Assembly (NCBI GenBank): GCA_030849805.1
Contig: JASANZ010002270.1
Location: 62,001-126,000, forward strand
Direction: 5' to 3'
Source: Sergeia podlipaevii
Taxonomy: Eukaryota; Euglenozoa; Kinetoplastea; Trypanosomatida; Trypanosomatidae
Length of the DNA stretch: 64,000 bases
Shown here: piece after piece, positions 29,401-38,415 of the stretch
Layout of the letters: each line of letters starts with the position of its first letter
Position numbering within the stretch: position 1 is the stretch's first letter
Made by a program: the position numbers and the translations under genes
The notes under the pieces: model-generated
Databases searched by the model: none
Told to the model about the DNA's origin: nothing
Seen by the model: only the letters and a program-made list of their open reading frames with translations

Positions 29401-30406
29401 TACATTTTCCAACGTCGACAACATTCCCGGGCTTGCCTCCTATTGGTTCAACAGCACAGTCACACTCGTTTCGTTTTTGTTTTCCAACTCTTTCATGTCG
29501 CTTTTCCCCTTCTTTTTTTATTTCTTGTGCTTCTCCAGCGCTGGTGCGAATCGCAAAGCGCCGCTGTGGTGGCGCGGTGTCTATGGGCTCTTCTGGACCA
29601 TGTGCGTGGTAGTTGCAAGCTGTGGCATGCTCGCGTTCCTGTCCTGTGGCATACTCTCCTACATGCGCAATAATGGCATGATTTTGTCGACGAGAGATAA
29701 GTGGAGCAGTTTGATGGATATCCAGGTGCGCCGCAGCAGCAACGAGCTCGTGGACAATGCTAAGGAGCTGCTCGGATTGAATAGCACCGTGTCAGTGGTT
29801 CTGGGCCATATCCAGGAGTCGCTCTGGGACAGCTGCATCTCCCGTGTGATGTCGGTGATTGTTCGTGCGCTTGACCCGATAGAAACCTTGGCATACCTCT
29901 CCATGGTGATAAGCTCCTCTGAAATTGGACAGTTTAATACCCTCGCCACTCGCTCACAGATCATGTTCTACTACATTTATCTGCTGCTCTTCTACTGGAT
30001 TCTCGTGACGCCACTGGTGTCGTTTATCATTGGTACGTTTCTTTTTATCTCTGTCACCGTGTTCGACTACATGTACGATGGCGCCTACTCTGCTTTTCAG
30101 ATTGAGGACTACAAACACTTCTTGCGTTTCAAGATTGACCGCAACACGCGCGAGTTGCACTGCTTCGTGGTAGGCGAACAGAAGGTGCCCAAGATGTGGG
30201 AGCTCGATCCACGTCATGCGGCTGGTTTCGATGACGCTGAGCATAAGGATCTGCCACCTCATCTGCGTCGAAGCCCCAGTCGCTGGACTCCTGTTTCTTC
30301 CGTTCGGAATCAGAAGCCGCCTGAGGCAGAGATATTGGAGCACTTCGTGATTCATCCACACCGCGTGCGCACAAAGGACTTATCACCTCCAGAAAAGGAC
30401 CACTAG
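26420..30406 (+). CDS. Large multi-span calcineurin-like phosphoesterase, paralogue 2
   Basis: A 1328-residue protein with the same architecture as its upstream neighbour: four to five N-terminal spans, a metallophosphatase core, four to six C-terminal spans and the AFQIEDYKHFLRFKID tail. Motifs are ADVGDG, GGDLAYP, GNHDW at 777-781, TAHQPGW and GDIHYYSRH, so all expected metal ligands remain. Inserts differ from paralogue 1; the one before the core has a Gly/Ser-rich stretch (SGSGSGGGAGGGKSS, GGGGGG). Tandem duplication is clear. In the fourth motif, Cys-His-Glu of paralogue 1 is Ala-His-Gln here, which may alter substrate choice. Both copies appear intact. Confidence 0.87.
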   Translation: MTNLPPFPSWYNDGTAKMYVDLEAWMQPYADTMSQILHRIQPDILWTIFYLLILTVTYLFHSPFRSHSASTTDGYARCTRVIQTWGMTVLLGFHFAPRFFQQKQEQPALSGNPQEAVASIFFPLLTSLPLLFLFIHKMKRHWHLGVTYGANLSSILLNSIVLAMVASTHYAYCEQLYSNMQPRWQQFFSPVRVMFHPTSVHEHPFLALAQQLSVCLLFLMIDYQYKKMKGFDPSRGILWSELFNLKKDREARPESLLLKQRDWRTLVPIPKMFSKKSTARSSSRRTSAAPNSTTAPSATLASPITALRRRVPLFFSQLYRESALEVSPEALMETMSPLSDPGRDDSVAAPGGRRTTSFAPSALEVREILSAKHPVNKPGMVAWWSTFVLSTAWQAAAGASLGFLSFDVRTIQYFLKPKVFTLTFSSKLHGPGGASLRGGGDSDQLRSCGSAEDNESAGSPLVAGDDYTSRTVSNNQSTTSCNLQDDTTTTDVWFDWIADVGDGFNPTYEMARLLAQPRLDIKESRGDWSEDEAGLLISFDNPAPTFTGSADSKARGAANLPSALLPSVRVSTPTGKKPSSSTSDWLVDDSSPTVPYGAAGAEGRSSHRAANADDIAHPEPLPRLRRATSFSGSPSRIPSGSGSGGGAGGGKSSIGPGGGGGGVLRGRQSTFSLPRGSFVLLGGDLAYPSPNDETYQSRLFEPYRDALCGNYKLQKLFHREQQRIVVQDETDRDMAHIRMLDAATVAGIAMGDDPLRSSRGTAEEALRSIPMLFSIPGNHDWFDGLTTFRKYILEKTWIGGWLMPQRSSFFLLKLPHNWFIICCDTGTTEDIDTAQRNYFLDCIEKYMDGESCVILTAHQPGWLFNAMDMRSSPVQPEIDRVVLALGSRLRLHIAGDIHYYSRHTPIDPLSQAATLIVSGGGGAYLYGARDDKIIAQGTAYTRAGAFPRKNTYMSIATRLWGFRVVNWKFDIIIGVLCFGLIYSMLPLPLDPITHTFSNVDNIPGLASYWFNSTVTLVSFLFSNSFMSLFPFFFYFLCFSSAGANRKAPLWWRGVYGLFWTMCVVVASCGMLAFLSCGILSYMRNNGMILSTRDKWSSLMDIQVRRSSNELVDNAKELLGLNSTVSVVLGHIQESLWDSCISRVMSVIVRALDPIETLAYLSMVISSSEIGQFNTLATRSQIMFYYIYLLLFYWILVTPLVSFIIGTFLFISVTVFDYMYDGAYSAFQIEDYKHFLRFKIDRNTRELHCFVVGEQKVPKMWELDPRHAAGFDDAEHKDLPPHLRRSPSRWTPVSSVRNQKPPEAEILEHFVIHPHRVRTKDLSPPEKDH
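28565..28986 (+). repeat. Near-identical block shared with paralogue 1, copy 2
   Basis: Partner of 23557-23978. The only amino-acid change seen is Tyr to Phe directly after GNHDW. Both boundaries are abrupt. Confidence 0.92.
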
Positions 30407-30573
30407 CAAGTGAAAGAAAAAAAAAATAATTGGAGATGCGAGGTTTGATTTCCTTTTTTTTTTCTTTTCTTGGCAGTTTATTGCTTGCTATGCAATTTTT
30501 ATTTATTTATTTTACTATCGTTATGCAATTGTGCGTCTATGTTTTTTTTTTTTTTCTCTCTCTCTCTCTCAAT

Positions 30574-30612
30574 AAACACACCCCCTCTCTTTCTCACTCT
30601 TCTCTCTCCTAG
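30574..30612 (+). promoter_or_regulatory. Strong orphan splice acceptor
   Basis: A C/T-rich tract (CACCCCCTCTCTTTCTCAC, then TCTTCTCTCTCCTAG) with AG at 30611-30612. It is one of the best acceptors in the window, yet it precedes no previously obvious gene; the first downstream ATG is at 30712. Confidence 0.55.
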
Positions 30613-30711
30613 AGGATTCAATCATATAAAAAAGGCGATCGCCGGTTGCCTCTATTAGGTGAGGTCTAGAAGGACACCTCTGTGAGGATAGTTCTGGGAG
30701 GAAAGACGTAT

Positions 30712-30939
30712 ATGGACAACAGAAGAACAAGAAGAAGAAAAGAAAAAAAGGAATCACGTAATGAAATGAAGAAAACGAAATGGAAATCGAAAGCAAGGAA
30801 GAAGAACGGGGTAAAGGGGGAGACAGATTGTATTCCAATGCTCGTTAGGTGCACGAAGTATTTCTTTCCTGTTGCTAGCAATGCCGCAATGCCTATCGCA
30901 AATCGTTTTGACCAAACATACAAGGTTTTCCCTCTATAA
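30712..30939 (+). CDS. Candidate small, very basic protein (75 residues)
   Basis: This is the first ATG after the strong acceptor at 30612, with a 99-nt leader free of ATG. Residues 1-45 are dominated by Lys and Arg (MDNRRTRRRKEKKESRNEMK and onward). Residues 46-75 are neutral and contain CIPMLVRCTKYFFPVASNAA. Base composition (A-rich) is unlike the firm genes, so this could be a chance frame in a purine-rich spacer. It could equally be a small nucleic-acid-binding or ribosome-associated protein. No family recognised. Confidence 0.3.
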   Translation: MDNRRTRRRKEKKESRNEMKKTKWKSKARKKNGVKGETDCIPMLVRCTKYFFPVASNAAMPIANRFDQTYKVFPL

Positions 30940-31708
30940 ATCTGTTTTTTTTTTTTTTCGTATTTTTTGTGAAGGTTCGTTTACATATTTCACTGCCATT
31001 TGTCTTGATTTGCTTTACTCCGTGTCACAATGTGCTGGTACGCGGTGGGATGGTTGCATGTGCAGATATGCTTCACATAAGTGATTGAGTGCTTGCTTTA
31101 TTGCTATCTTTTATATCATTTTATATCGTTTGCATCTACTTTGTATTGGAGCCACACAACACATACATATATATATATATATATATAGGCAAATTGCACA
31201 GAAGAAATAGTGTCTTGCGTGCTTTTATTTCCTTATGTGTGTGTATATATATTAACTTCGCCAGATGCGTTTTTTTTCTATATACACACACACACAACAC
31301 ATCTAAAGGCGATCGTGGCTTACTGTGCAGGTGATTTTTTATTTATTTATGTGAGTCGAGCGCTGATTAAAATAAAATAAAATAGAAGGAAGAACATCTA
31401 CTAGTTTTAATTAAAGGGATCTTATGGATACCCACCTTGATGATCCTTTTTTGGAGTGGGCTTTCACTTCTTGTTTGTTATGACGCTGCTTAAGTATATG
31501 CGTGTATTTCTATTTTTACTTCCTGTGTTGATATTCCCTCCTCCCTCTTTTTGCACTCCTTCTTTTCAAAACATTAAATGTGTGAAATGCCCCAATATGA
31601 CGCGCACCTATAGTTTTTTTTTTTTTTTTTAAATATTTATCATATCATTTATTATATTCAAATACCCTTTTATTCTTTGCACATCGACATCTTTTTGTAT
31701 ATCAAAAA

Positions 31709-32707
31709 ATGTTTCCAATGAAGGTGGCTGTCCCCAAACTCGCGGCAACCATTGTGCTTCTTGCGAGTTCAAAGGATGTTTTGCCATCGGCCTCTACCAT
31801 TCCACGAGACGGAAATGACATTCAAGTGCTCATGATGGAGCGGCATGGAAAGGCACGGTTTATGCCAAACATGTACGTTTTCCCAGGCGGCGGCTTTGAA
31901 CCAGAGGATCACGCCATGGCTCCAGCCATGTTATCCCCTGGGTACTCACCTTTGGAGCTCTTGTGGCAAACTGGAAAACTCGCGGCGTTACGCGAGCTGT
32001 CAGAGGAGATGTCGTGCGTGTTGACACAAAGCGGTCGTCTCGTCACCAATGCACAGTGGCAAGCAGCACAACAGGCTAACAGTGCCAACAGCAACACTCA
32101 GTCCCGTTGCTACGACGTGGAAGGGTGCTCTCTGCTTGAGCCGCTTGGTCGTTGGGTCACACCAGAAAGTATGAAGTACCGCTACGATACGTTTTTCTTT
32201 GGGGCCACACTGCACAGTGGTGGCGGTGGAATGCCACCTCCTCAGGCTGTTTCACTACAACCACAACAATCAGAAGTGGCGAAGGCGGTGTGGGTCTCTC
32301 CACTGGACGCACTGCGGCATCACGAGAACGCCGCGGATCGCTTTGAGCTACCCCCACCGACGTACTTTCTCCTGCACTCATTGGCGCAACAGCCCAGCTT
32401 TGCGGCAGTGCATGAGCGATGGTCGGCTGAGCTCGCAAGGCTCAAGGGCAGAGACTCTGAGAGACAGAAGGCGAGGACTGAGTTTTTTTCTCGCATTCCA
32501 CTCGTCAACACACGCAAGCGCGATGACGATGAAAAGTTGTTTAACCTGTCCGAGGATTACTTTGTCGGGATGGGAGAAGGAGGAACGCTGCCGAGAGGTC
32601 AATATGAGTTCCCTGTGAGTTGCGTCAATCAGACTGTTGTTCGTGCCAAATTGCGCGTTGGCGATTCTACCGCACCCGGCGAACCTGTAAGGCAGATATA
32701 TCATTGA
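31709..32707 (+). CDS. Nudix hydrolase, NUDT19-like
   Basis: A 332-residue protein. The Nudix box is split by an insertion, as in the NUDT19/RP2 group: FMPNMYVFPGGGFEPED at 51-67 supplies the Gly end, and LAALRELSEEMSC at 91-103 supplies R-E-x-x-E-E. WVTPESMKYRYDTFFFGA (near 152-170) matches the W-x-T-P...R-Y-D-T-x-F-F segment of the same group. Animal NUDT19 cleaves CoA and acyl-CoA in peroxisomes. Here the C-terminus is QIYH, not a peroxisomal SKL-type signal, so location is open. CoA-type substrates are inference from family. Confidence 0.85.
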   Translation: MFPMKVAVPKLAATIVLLASSKDVLPSASTIPRDGNDIQVLMMERHGKARFMPNMYVFPGGGFEPEDHAMAPAMLSPGYSPLELLWQTGKLAALRELSEEMSCVLTQSGRLVTNAQWQAAQQANSANSNTQSRCYDVEGCSLLEPLGRWVTPESMKYRYDTFFFGATLHSGGGGMPPPQAVSLQPQQSEVAKAVWVSPLDALRHHENAADRFELPPPTYFLLHSLAQQPSFAAVHERWSAELARLKGRDSERQKARTEFFSRIPLVNTRKRDDDEKLFNLSEDYFVGMGEGGTLPRGQYEFPVSCVNQTVVRAKLRVGDSTAPGEPVRQIYH

Positions 32708-33547
32708 TACGTGTTCATGCAATAGTGTGACGTCTTTTTTTTTTTTTCTCTCCCTCTCTCTCATTTTCTTTCTCTTCCTCCCCCCCCCCTCCCCCCTCTT
32801 CTTCCTTTCAGTTAGCTGTTTGGTTGATACTGGCAAGCTCCTCCCTTGTTGTGTACTGATATTCTGAAAAGTTCTTCCTTTCGTGCTTTTTTTTTTTCTG
32901 TTTGTTTGTTTGTCGGGGCTGTCACGACATTCAAATGTTTCTTTTTTATGACGCTTTTTTTTTCTTTTCCATTTTTTTATGATACCGTTATGCTCGCTCT
33001 CTTTAGCTTTACCCCTCCCATTTTTTTTTTTTGTTTACGGGCCACTATAGGAAAGCGTGATATTGTGGAAGGTGGCTGGCGCGTTAAGCTTTGTATTGAC
33101 ATTGACGATGTAAGCAAAAAATTCAACGAGAGTTGTTATCATCGTCGTGATCAAGACACACGCAGCCAGCAACAGCAGAGCAGATGTATTGCATGCGTAT
33201 GCCTTAGGAGTTTTACTATGAGTACTATTGAATTGTAATTGCACGCTTGCTAATTCTTTTTCTTCTTCTTGATGGTAACGTCATCTGTATTGTCATTTTC
33301 TTTCTCTTCTTTTGACTGTATTGGATAATGTGCTTATTCCTTGCTACCTTCTTTTTTTTTTCGTTTTGAGTAGCGTTTTTTTTTCTCTCTTTTGCATCGT
33401 TACTTATAAATCTATATCTTCACATAGATTTCAGAGAAGAAGCATATACACCATTCTTTTACATACACAGACACGCTATTAGATTCAGATACCCACAAAT
33501 AGGAAAGAGCCGCCTCCTTTTATTTTTTTTTTCCCCTTTTTTGGAAT
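32708..33547. other. Spacer, pyrimidine-rich
   Basis: A T/C tract (32732-32799, with runs of C) follows the stop codon. Several T runs come later. A 34-nt pyrimidine-rich block (about 33510-33543) lies directly before the RAD1 ATG with no AG between. The likely acceptor is farther upstream, AG at 33425-33426 after a T/C tract near 33375. No gene seen. Confidence 0.6.
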
Positions 33548-34594
33548 ATGTCGGTATATTGTCGCGTGGCGCATCCCATTTTGCTGCTCAGAACACTGAG
33601 CACCATCTCTATCCACAGGGACTGCTGGGCGACCATCATCTTTACGGACTCAGCCGTGGTGCTTCACGTGGAAGGTGTTGAGCAGAGCACGACGGCGACG
33701 GCTATGTTGCCCAAGAACCTTTTCTCGGAATATCAAGTGACTGATGCTAAGTTTGCTGTTCACGTGCCCACGTTTATTGACGCTCTGCTGCTCCTCGGGC
33801 AGGCGGCACTCAGCACATCCTCCACTTGTGTGGTGCTGGCGTACCCAGTGTCAGACGGCAGACTTGCGGTCGAGCTGACAGACACTAGTGCAGGTGGTAT
33901 GACTGACGAGTACGGCTTAGATATGAATGATATGGGTAGGGACAGCAACGCGGCAGGTAGACGTACGCTTCAGTCCAAGCTGGTGACTCGGCCAGTTAGA
34001 CACAATCTGCTAGACCTTCGATTCCGTGATGCACTTGTTGAGGCAGAGGCTGTCATGCTAGGTGATGTTGTGCGCGACATCATCGGCGACCTTTCTGTCG
34101 CCCAGTGCGCAGAGACGTGTATTACCATTGCACCACAAGCAGGCGTGATGTTTAGCGGGGTTAAAGGCCCATTTAGCGATGTCGACGTACTTGTGCGGAA
34201 CAACGCCGAGGCACTTTTTTCAATTCGTGGCGCTGAGGCGTGGCGTGGCCGTGAGGCGAGGACGCGAGTGTCTACCGCCCATCTAGCTGTAGCATGCGGC
34301 GCGAAGGGAGGTGCTGGACTGAGCAGTGGTGGGGGCGGCAGCGGCGGCGTGAGTGGCAAGGCAAGAGGAGGAGGTGGTTATGGTGGTATGGGGAGTGCGG
34401 CGGAGTCACTCATAGCTATTGGTGCTGGCGCCGCTTCAAGCAGTGGTGGAGCCCCCCTTGGAGGCTTTGAGCGCCTGGAACTACAAGTCAATGCGCACAA
34501 GCAGCTTTGTATCACCCACACACAACGAGACGCTGATGTGAATGTAACTGTGACCATCGTCCTCATGCCATTGCGCAACTTTGACGATGAGTAA
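33548..34594 (+). CDS. RAD1: RAD1 subunit of the 9-1-1 checkpoint clamp
   Basis: A 348-residue protein with the PCNA-like fold of the Rad1 family. LLLRTLSTISIHRDCWATIIFTDSAVVLHV and the following AMLPKNLFSEYQV..AKFAVHVPTFIDALLLLG match the Rad1 N-terminal domain in order and spacing. The C-terminal domain keeps LELQVNAHKQLCITHTQRD and a terminal TIVLMPL strand. With Rad9 and Hus1, Rad1 forms the ring loaded at damaged DNA to activate checkpoint kinases. Residues about 250-310 are a Gly/Ser-rich insertion (SSGGGGSGGVSGKARGGGG) absent from animal and yeast Rad1, within the interdomain or second-domain loop. The start keeps the conserved first helix. Confidence 0.88.
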   Translation: MSVYCRVAHPILLLRTLSTISIHRDCWATIIFTDSAVVLHVEGVEQSTTATAMLPKNLFSEYQVTDAKFAVHVPTFIDALLLLGQAALSTSSTCVVLAYPVSDGRLAVELTDTSAGGMTDEYGLDMNDMGRDSNAAGRRTLQSKLVTRPVRHNLLDLRFRDALVEAEAVMLGDVVRDIIGDLSVAQCAETCITIAPQAGVMFSGVKGPFSDVDVLVRNNAEALFSIRGAEAWRGREARTRVSTAHLAVACGAKGGAGLSSGGGGSGGVSGKARGGGGYGGMGSAAESLIAIGAGAASSSGGAPLGGFERLELQVNAHKQLCITHTQRDADVNVTVTIVLMPLRNFDDE

Positions 34595-35132
34595 GAGGCC
34601 TGTGCACGTGCCACTTACTCAATTGCTCACTTCTTCTTCTAGGTGCGTGATGAACAACTTTAAGGGGTGGAAGAAAGAAAGAAAGAAATTTTTTTTTTTT
34701 TGAAATAGAAGTGCAGACAGAAATTATAGTAAGGAAGAAAGTCACCCATGCAAGGGATTGTTGACGCCGCCTTTTGCCTTTGTATTCCTTTTTTTTTTCT
34801 TTGGCTAACAGCATACAGAGGAGTAGTGAAGACATGGCATTTAGTTGCCGTTGCTATCTCTAAGAAAAATAAAAGAAATTAATCCATCAATGAAGGCCTC
34901 TTTTCTTCTACTCAATGCACACACTCGAGCACTATGAGCTACAAGCGAACAACGCGTGTAACTTCGAACGAAGTCGCATCGTGCTGTGATGGCGCGCTCG
35001 TTTATACCCTCTTTGCTTTTGCACTTCCGCCAAATGTTTGCTATCTTTATCTATCTATCTATCTATCTATATATATATATATATTAATGCATGTTTTTAC
35101 GTTTTGTGCTCTAATTACCTTGTAGCAACTCG
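34595..35132. other. Spacer with TATC/TA repeat
   Basis: AT-rich. A TATC repeat (35050-35069) runs into a TA repeat (to 35085). The next gene's acceptor is probably TTGTAG, AG at 35124-35125, giving a very short leader. No gene seen. Confidence 0.65.
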
Positions 35133-36764
35133 ATGAGTGAACTCAAAGAGGTGCTGAGCCCAGCGCAGCTCATCAAGCACTATGAACTTCTTCAATACTT
35201 AGCCAAACACCCAAACCAGGAGTTGACGCTAGCCCAGCTAGACTACATTCTCCCCCGTGGCGCCTCGATACAACGATTTCCTGAAGAATGGTTCGATCTT
35301 ATGGAACAGGGCGAATGCAGCAACCGCAATGTAGAACTGTCTCGCCACAGCCGCAGTTCCGCTGCGGACAAGGAGGAAGAATCGCGAGACCAAAATGGGG
35401 CTCCACTGTCAGCGATGGAGGCGGCACTGCGCAGACGAGCTAAAGTGACATTGCTGTGCCGTCAGCCTGAGGTGCGGACCCTTGCAGAGCTGCGCACATT
35501 GCTGCAATGCCCGTCTACCCAACCAGACGCGGAGGGTTGTGTGGCTCTACACACAGATCAGATTATTGTGGCACCATCACTGCTGCGACGTGCGCAACGA
35601 GGCGGCCTGGCGTATTATTTCCCAGACCGCTACGGACGAAACGAGGTTGAAGTCAACATTGGCAAGCGGGTCAACAGCAGCGTTAGAACCCCAAACAGTT
35701 TCAGCGGCGCTGGCATTGTGGATGCTGGTGGCGCACAGGACGCGCTTTCTGCTGCGCAAGCCGCTGCCAGCACTACACATACTTTCTTAGCTCTCCCGCC
35801 TGGTATTCGACTCCGGCACCGGCACTTTACGATTCGCGGGGTGGCGAGCCAGGACGAGCACTGCCTTCCTGTCCGTCTTATTGTTGGCGAGCGAGTACTG
35901 GTGACAGTTGACAACACCATTGCCCTGGCTCAACGCCGGGGCTCGCAGTTGGAGGTTAAGTGCTCGCTCGCTGGTATTAAGATTTCTGAGGAAGGAAAGA
36001 TGGACAGTAGTCTCTCGGGCGGTGGTCAGCAGCAACCGCTGCGTATCCGGAGCAGCACCGCGGAACTCCCGCCGCGTAGCGTTACGCCAGCCGGAGCGAG
36101 TGAGCCTGTAACGGTGAGGCCACGACAGCTGCGCATGGACCTGGAGGCGGTTGCAAAGGGCACTTTCAAGTTGATTCTCACTGTAAACGGGTGCGAGTGC
36201 ATGGTGGATATGCGTGTGCTGGAGGAACCTGTAGGCACTCCAGGCGTGCTCATTGGCCGAGAGCAGCTGCCTTCTTCTTTCGCTGTACCGAGTGCGCTGC
36301 TTTTGGCTGATCCTTTAGTCTGTCCAGAGCTTCAGCAAGCTGTGGAGGCGGAAGGGGAGTGGAAGCGGGCGAGGGTGGAGGAGGAGAAGATGGAAGCCAC
36401 CACACCGTCGTCCACGAGAGAGTCAGCAGCGACAGTGGAGGAGGAGCGTGCTCTGCGGGACCCTTTGCCGTGGTGGCAAAACACCTCACCGCTGTGCGCT
36501 GCGGTGCGCGATGTGGCGTATCCGGCTGAGAGTGTTGTGGCTGCTGCGACAGCTGCTGTTTTCTCCCAGCGAAGTCTCACGCATGAGATGGAGATGCGGT
36601 TAGTGCGCCAGCAGTACGCAAGAGAACGCGAGAGGTTGGAGGCGGCTTCTGGTCGTTCACGGCGGCGGCGGCGTAACCGGGGTCACCAGGATCTACGGAA
36701 CCGACATTTACTTCACTTTGGTCTTGACTTGTCTGTGCCGTTTGTGCGGAAGACGCAGAGATAA
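35133..36764 (+). CDS. Hypothetical protein with possible winged-helix-like start
   Basis: A 543-residue protein without a recognised family. Residues 8-50 (LSPAQLIKHYELLQYLAKHP, then LTLAQLDYIL) look like a small helical domain, possibly winged-helix. Residues 105-175 (TLLCRQPEVRTLAELRTLL to AYYFPDRYGR) are also well structured. A beta-rich part follows at 225-375 (RHFTIRGVA, ERVLVTVDNTIALAQR, GTFKLILTVNGCECMVDMRV). The C-terminus is highly basic (RSRRRRRNRGHQDLRNRH). The layout suggests a nucleic-acid-binding or chromatin/transcription factor, but this is inference only. Confidence 0.75.
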   Translation: MSELKEVLSPAQLIKHYELLQYLAKHPNQELTLAQLDYILPRGASIQRFPEEWFDLMEQGECSNRNVELSRHSRSSAADKEEESRDQNGAPLSAMEAALRRRAKVTLLCRQPEVRTLAELRTLLQCPSTQPDAEGCVALHTDQIIVAPSLLRRAQRGGLAYYFPDRYGRNEVEVNIGKRVNSSVRTPNSFSGAGIVDAGGAQDALSAAQAAASTTHTFLALPPGIRLRHRHFTIRGVASQDEHCLPVRLIVGERVLVTVDNTIALAQRRGSQLEVKCSLAGIKISEEGKMDSSLSGGGQQQPLRIRSSTAELPPRSVTPAGASEPVTVRPRQLRMDLEAVAKGTFKLILTVNGCECMVDMRVLEEPVGTPGVLIGREQLPSSFAVPSALLLADPLVCPELQQAVEAEGEWKRARVEEEKMEATTPSSTRESAATVEEERALRDPLPWWQNTSPLCAAVRDVAYPAESVVAAATAAVFSQRSLTHEMEMRLVRQQYARERERLEAASGRSRRRRRNRGHQDLRNRHLLHFGLDLSVPFVRKTQR

Positions 36765-37073
36765 GAGGGGGGGGGGAGAGGGATGGTGATAGTGAGAATA
36801 GAATGCTGTATGTACACGTGTGGGGATGTGGTTTTTTTTTGATATTATTATTATTATTTTGCTTAATTTTGTCTGCGTTTTTTTTTTTTTTAAAGAAAAG
36901 ATCTATAAAGAGCGGTCAATGCATAGAAGAGAAGTGAGTGCCGCGGGCTCATTGTTTTCTACTAATGACATGAATGATGTCATTACTTTTGGATTGCATT
37001 TATCTTTCAATGTGATAAATTTTCCTTCTTTGTTATTGTTGTTCTCTAGTAGTCTGCGCCGCCTATATGTTCA
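36765..37073. other. Spacer, short
   Basis: Starts with a G run (36767-36775). T runs and an ATT repeat (36843-36857) follow, then a T/C tract ending TTGTTCTCTAG with AG at about 37049-37050, the probable acceptor of the next gene. Confidence 0.6.
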
Positions 37074-37868
37074 ATGGGAAGAGTATCCCAAAAGCTTCTT
37101 AATGCTCGCCGTGGCTCCATCATGCCTCTTGCGCGCTGCATCAGACGACCTGCGCCGCGACTTATTGTTCCTTCACGCAATGCCGCCTCTCCTGTTCTCT
37201 CTTTTGTCAAGACGACCGTGACTCCGTCAGAAAGTAGTGCGCTACCACAACCCGACGGGGTTGCTGTCAAACCATGTGCTGGGCTGACCTTTGAGGCAGT
37301 GGATAGCTGGGACTTTGAGAGCTCCAGTAGTAGTAGTGATATGGTGCCAACGCCAGTGGCAGCGGCGTTAGCAGCGACAGGAGGAGGGAGGGATTGCTGT
37401 TGTGTGTCTTGTGTGAAGATACGAGGCGGGACTGTGGCTGCTATGAAGGACATCAGTAAGCGGCTAGACCAGCTGCGTGCGGCAAGTTGTAGCAAAAGGT
37501 GCGTACAGCGTCCGAGAAGGCAACTGTGTACTTCACCCGTCGATGCACGACATAGTGACCTGGAACCATCTCTTAATGCGAATGTAAGCTCATCCGACAT
37601 TTGCATTGCTACGTCTATGTCAAGCTCAGAAAAGCCCCACACGCAGCTTGCAGAGCACTATGTTGCGGAGAAGAAGCCTAGGGAGAAGTATGAAGGTGCC
37701 CTACACAGTAGCAGAGCCAACACGATTGACGCTATTGATTGTAAGCCATGTACGCATCCTGTGTATCGGCGGCTAGACCCAGCCTCAGTGCAGCGCCTGC
37801 TGCTTGTTGCTAGTGATGTCGATGGCGATGATGACGTGGATGGCGTGGTTGGGATATCTATTGTGTAG
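37074..37868 (+). CDS. Hypothetical protein, low complexity
   Basis: A 264-residue protein. The N-terminus (MGRVSQKLLNARRGSIMPLA, then RCIRRPAPR) is basic and could target mitochondria. The middle has Ser and Ala/Gly runs (SSSSSDMVP, AAALAATGGG). Ten or more cysteines occur, some paired (CCCVSC near residue 108). The end is acidic (DVDGDDDVDGVVG). No family recognised. A tiny 11-codon ATG frame at 37067 overlaps the start. A 198-codon antisense frame (37046-37642) also exists, but sense direction fits all neighbours. Confidence 0.6.
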   Translation: MGRVSQKLLNARRGSIMPLARCIRRPAPRLIVPSRNAASPVLSFVKTTVTPSESSALPQPDGVAVKPCAGLTFEAVDSWDFESSSSSSDMVPTPVAAALAATGGGRDCCCVSCVKIRGGTVAAMKDISKRLDQLRAASCSKRCVQRPRRQLCTSPVDARHSDLEPSLNANVSSSDICIATSMSSSEKPHTQLAEHYVAEKKPREKYEGALHSSRANTIDAIDCKPCTHPVYRRLDPASVQRLLLVASDVDGDDDVDGVVGISIV

Positions 37869-38415
37869 TGACAGAGTAGTAAGTGATGCCATATTCTTTT
37901 CTTTGTTCTTCTTATTTATTTTTCTCTTGCTATTATTGTAGTGACACACATCTTGTGTTGGGGTTGATAGTTTACATCTTCTGTTTTCTCATTCGGCATT
38001 CTTTAATTGCTTGCACATACTTTTGTTTTCGTGTTTATTCTTCCTAGCATCTCCCCTGCTAACAAAGTGTCCTACACTTTTTTTTTTTTTGAATAAGAGG
38101 TGACGATGTTATAGCTTTTTTGGCATTACTTTTGTTGACCTTTCTTTTCATTTCTACAGAAATCTCAGTTACGTTTACTGTTCTGCTGATATGTTAAGTG
38201 CTTTGTATAGCATTCTCCCCTCGCTACTTTCCTTTTTTATTTGTGCGTGCATTGAGATCCCTCTCTCTCTTTCATTCGTATACCCTGACTTTATATTTCC
38301 TTTTTTTTTTCTTTCAAGCGTGTGTTAGAGGTGACACATTTACCTTTTTTTTTCATTTATTATTATTTCTTTGAACGGTTTTCATAAAGTGGCTACACGG
38401 AGGGAGAGAGAAGTG
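37869..38415. other. Spacer, T-rich
   Basis: AT-rich with T runs (38080-38091, 38306-38315, 38346-38353). No gene seen. Confidence 0.7.

Larger units (their letters stand above)
30407..31708. other. Spacer containing one candidate small gene
   Basis: Contains a strong T/C tract and acceptor (30548-30612) followed by a 75-codon frame (listed separately). A TA repeat lies at 31167-31188 and an 18-nt T run at about 31613-31630. The rest is AT-rich. No AG lies between that T run and the Nudix ATG, so the Nudix acceptor is probably CTATAG at 31610-31611 just before it. Confidence 0.6.

Noticed and set aside
37046..37642. 198-codon antisense frame
   Set aside because: No acceptor signal on the minus strand and no recognisable domain; explained as the mirror of the sense frame.
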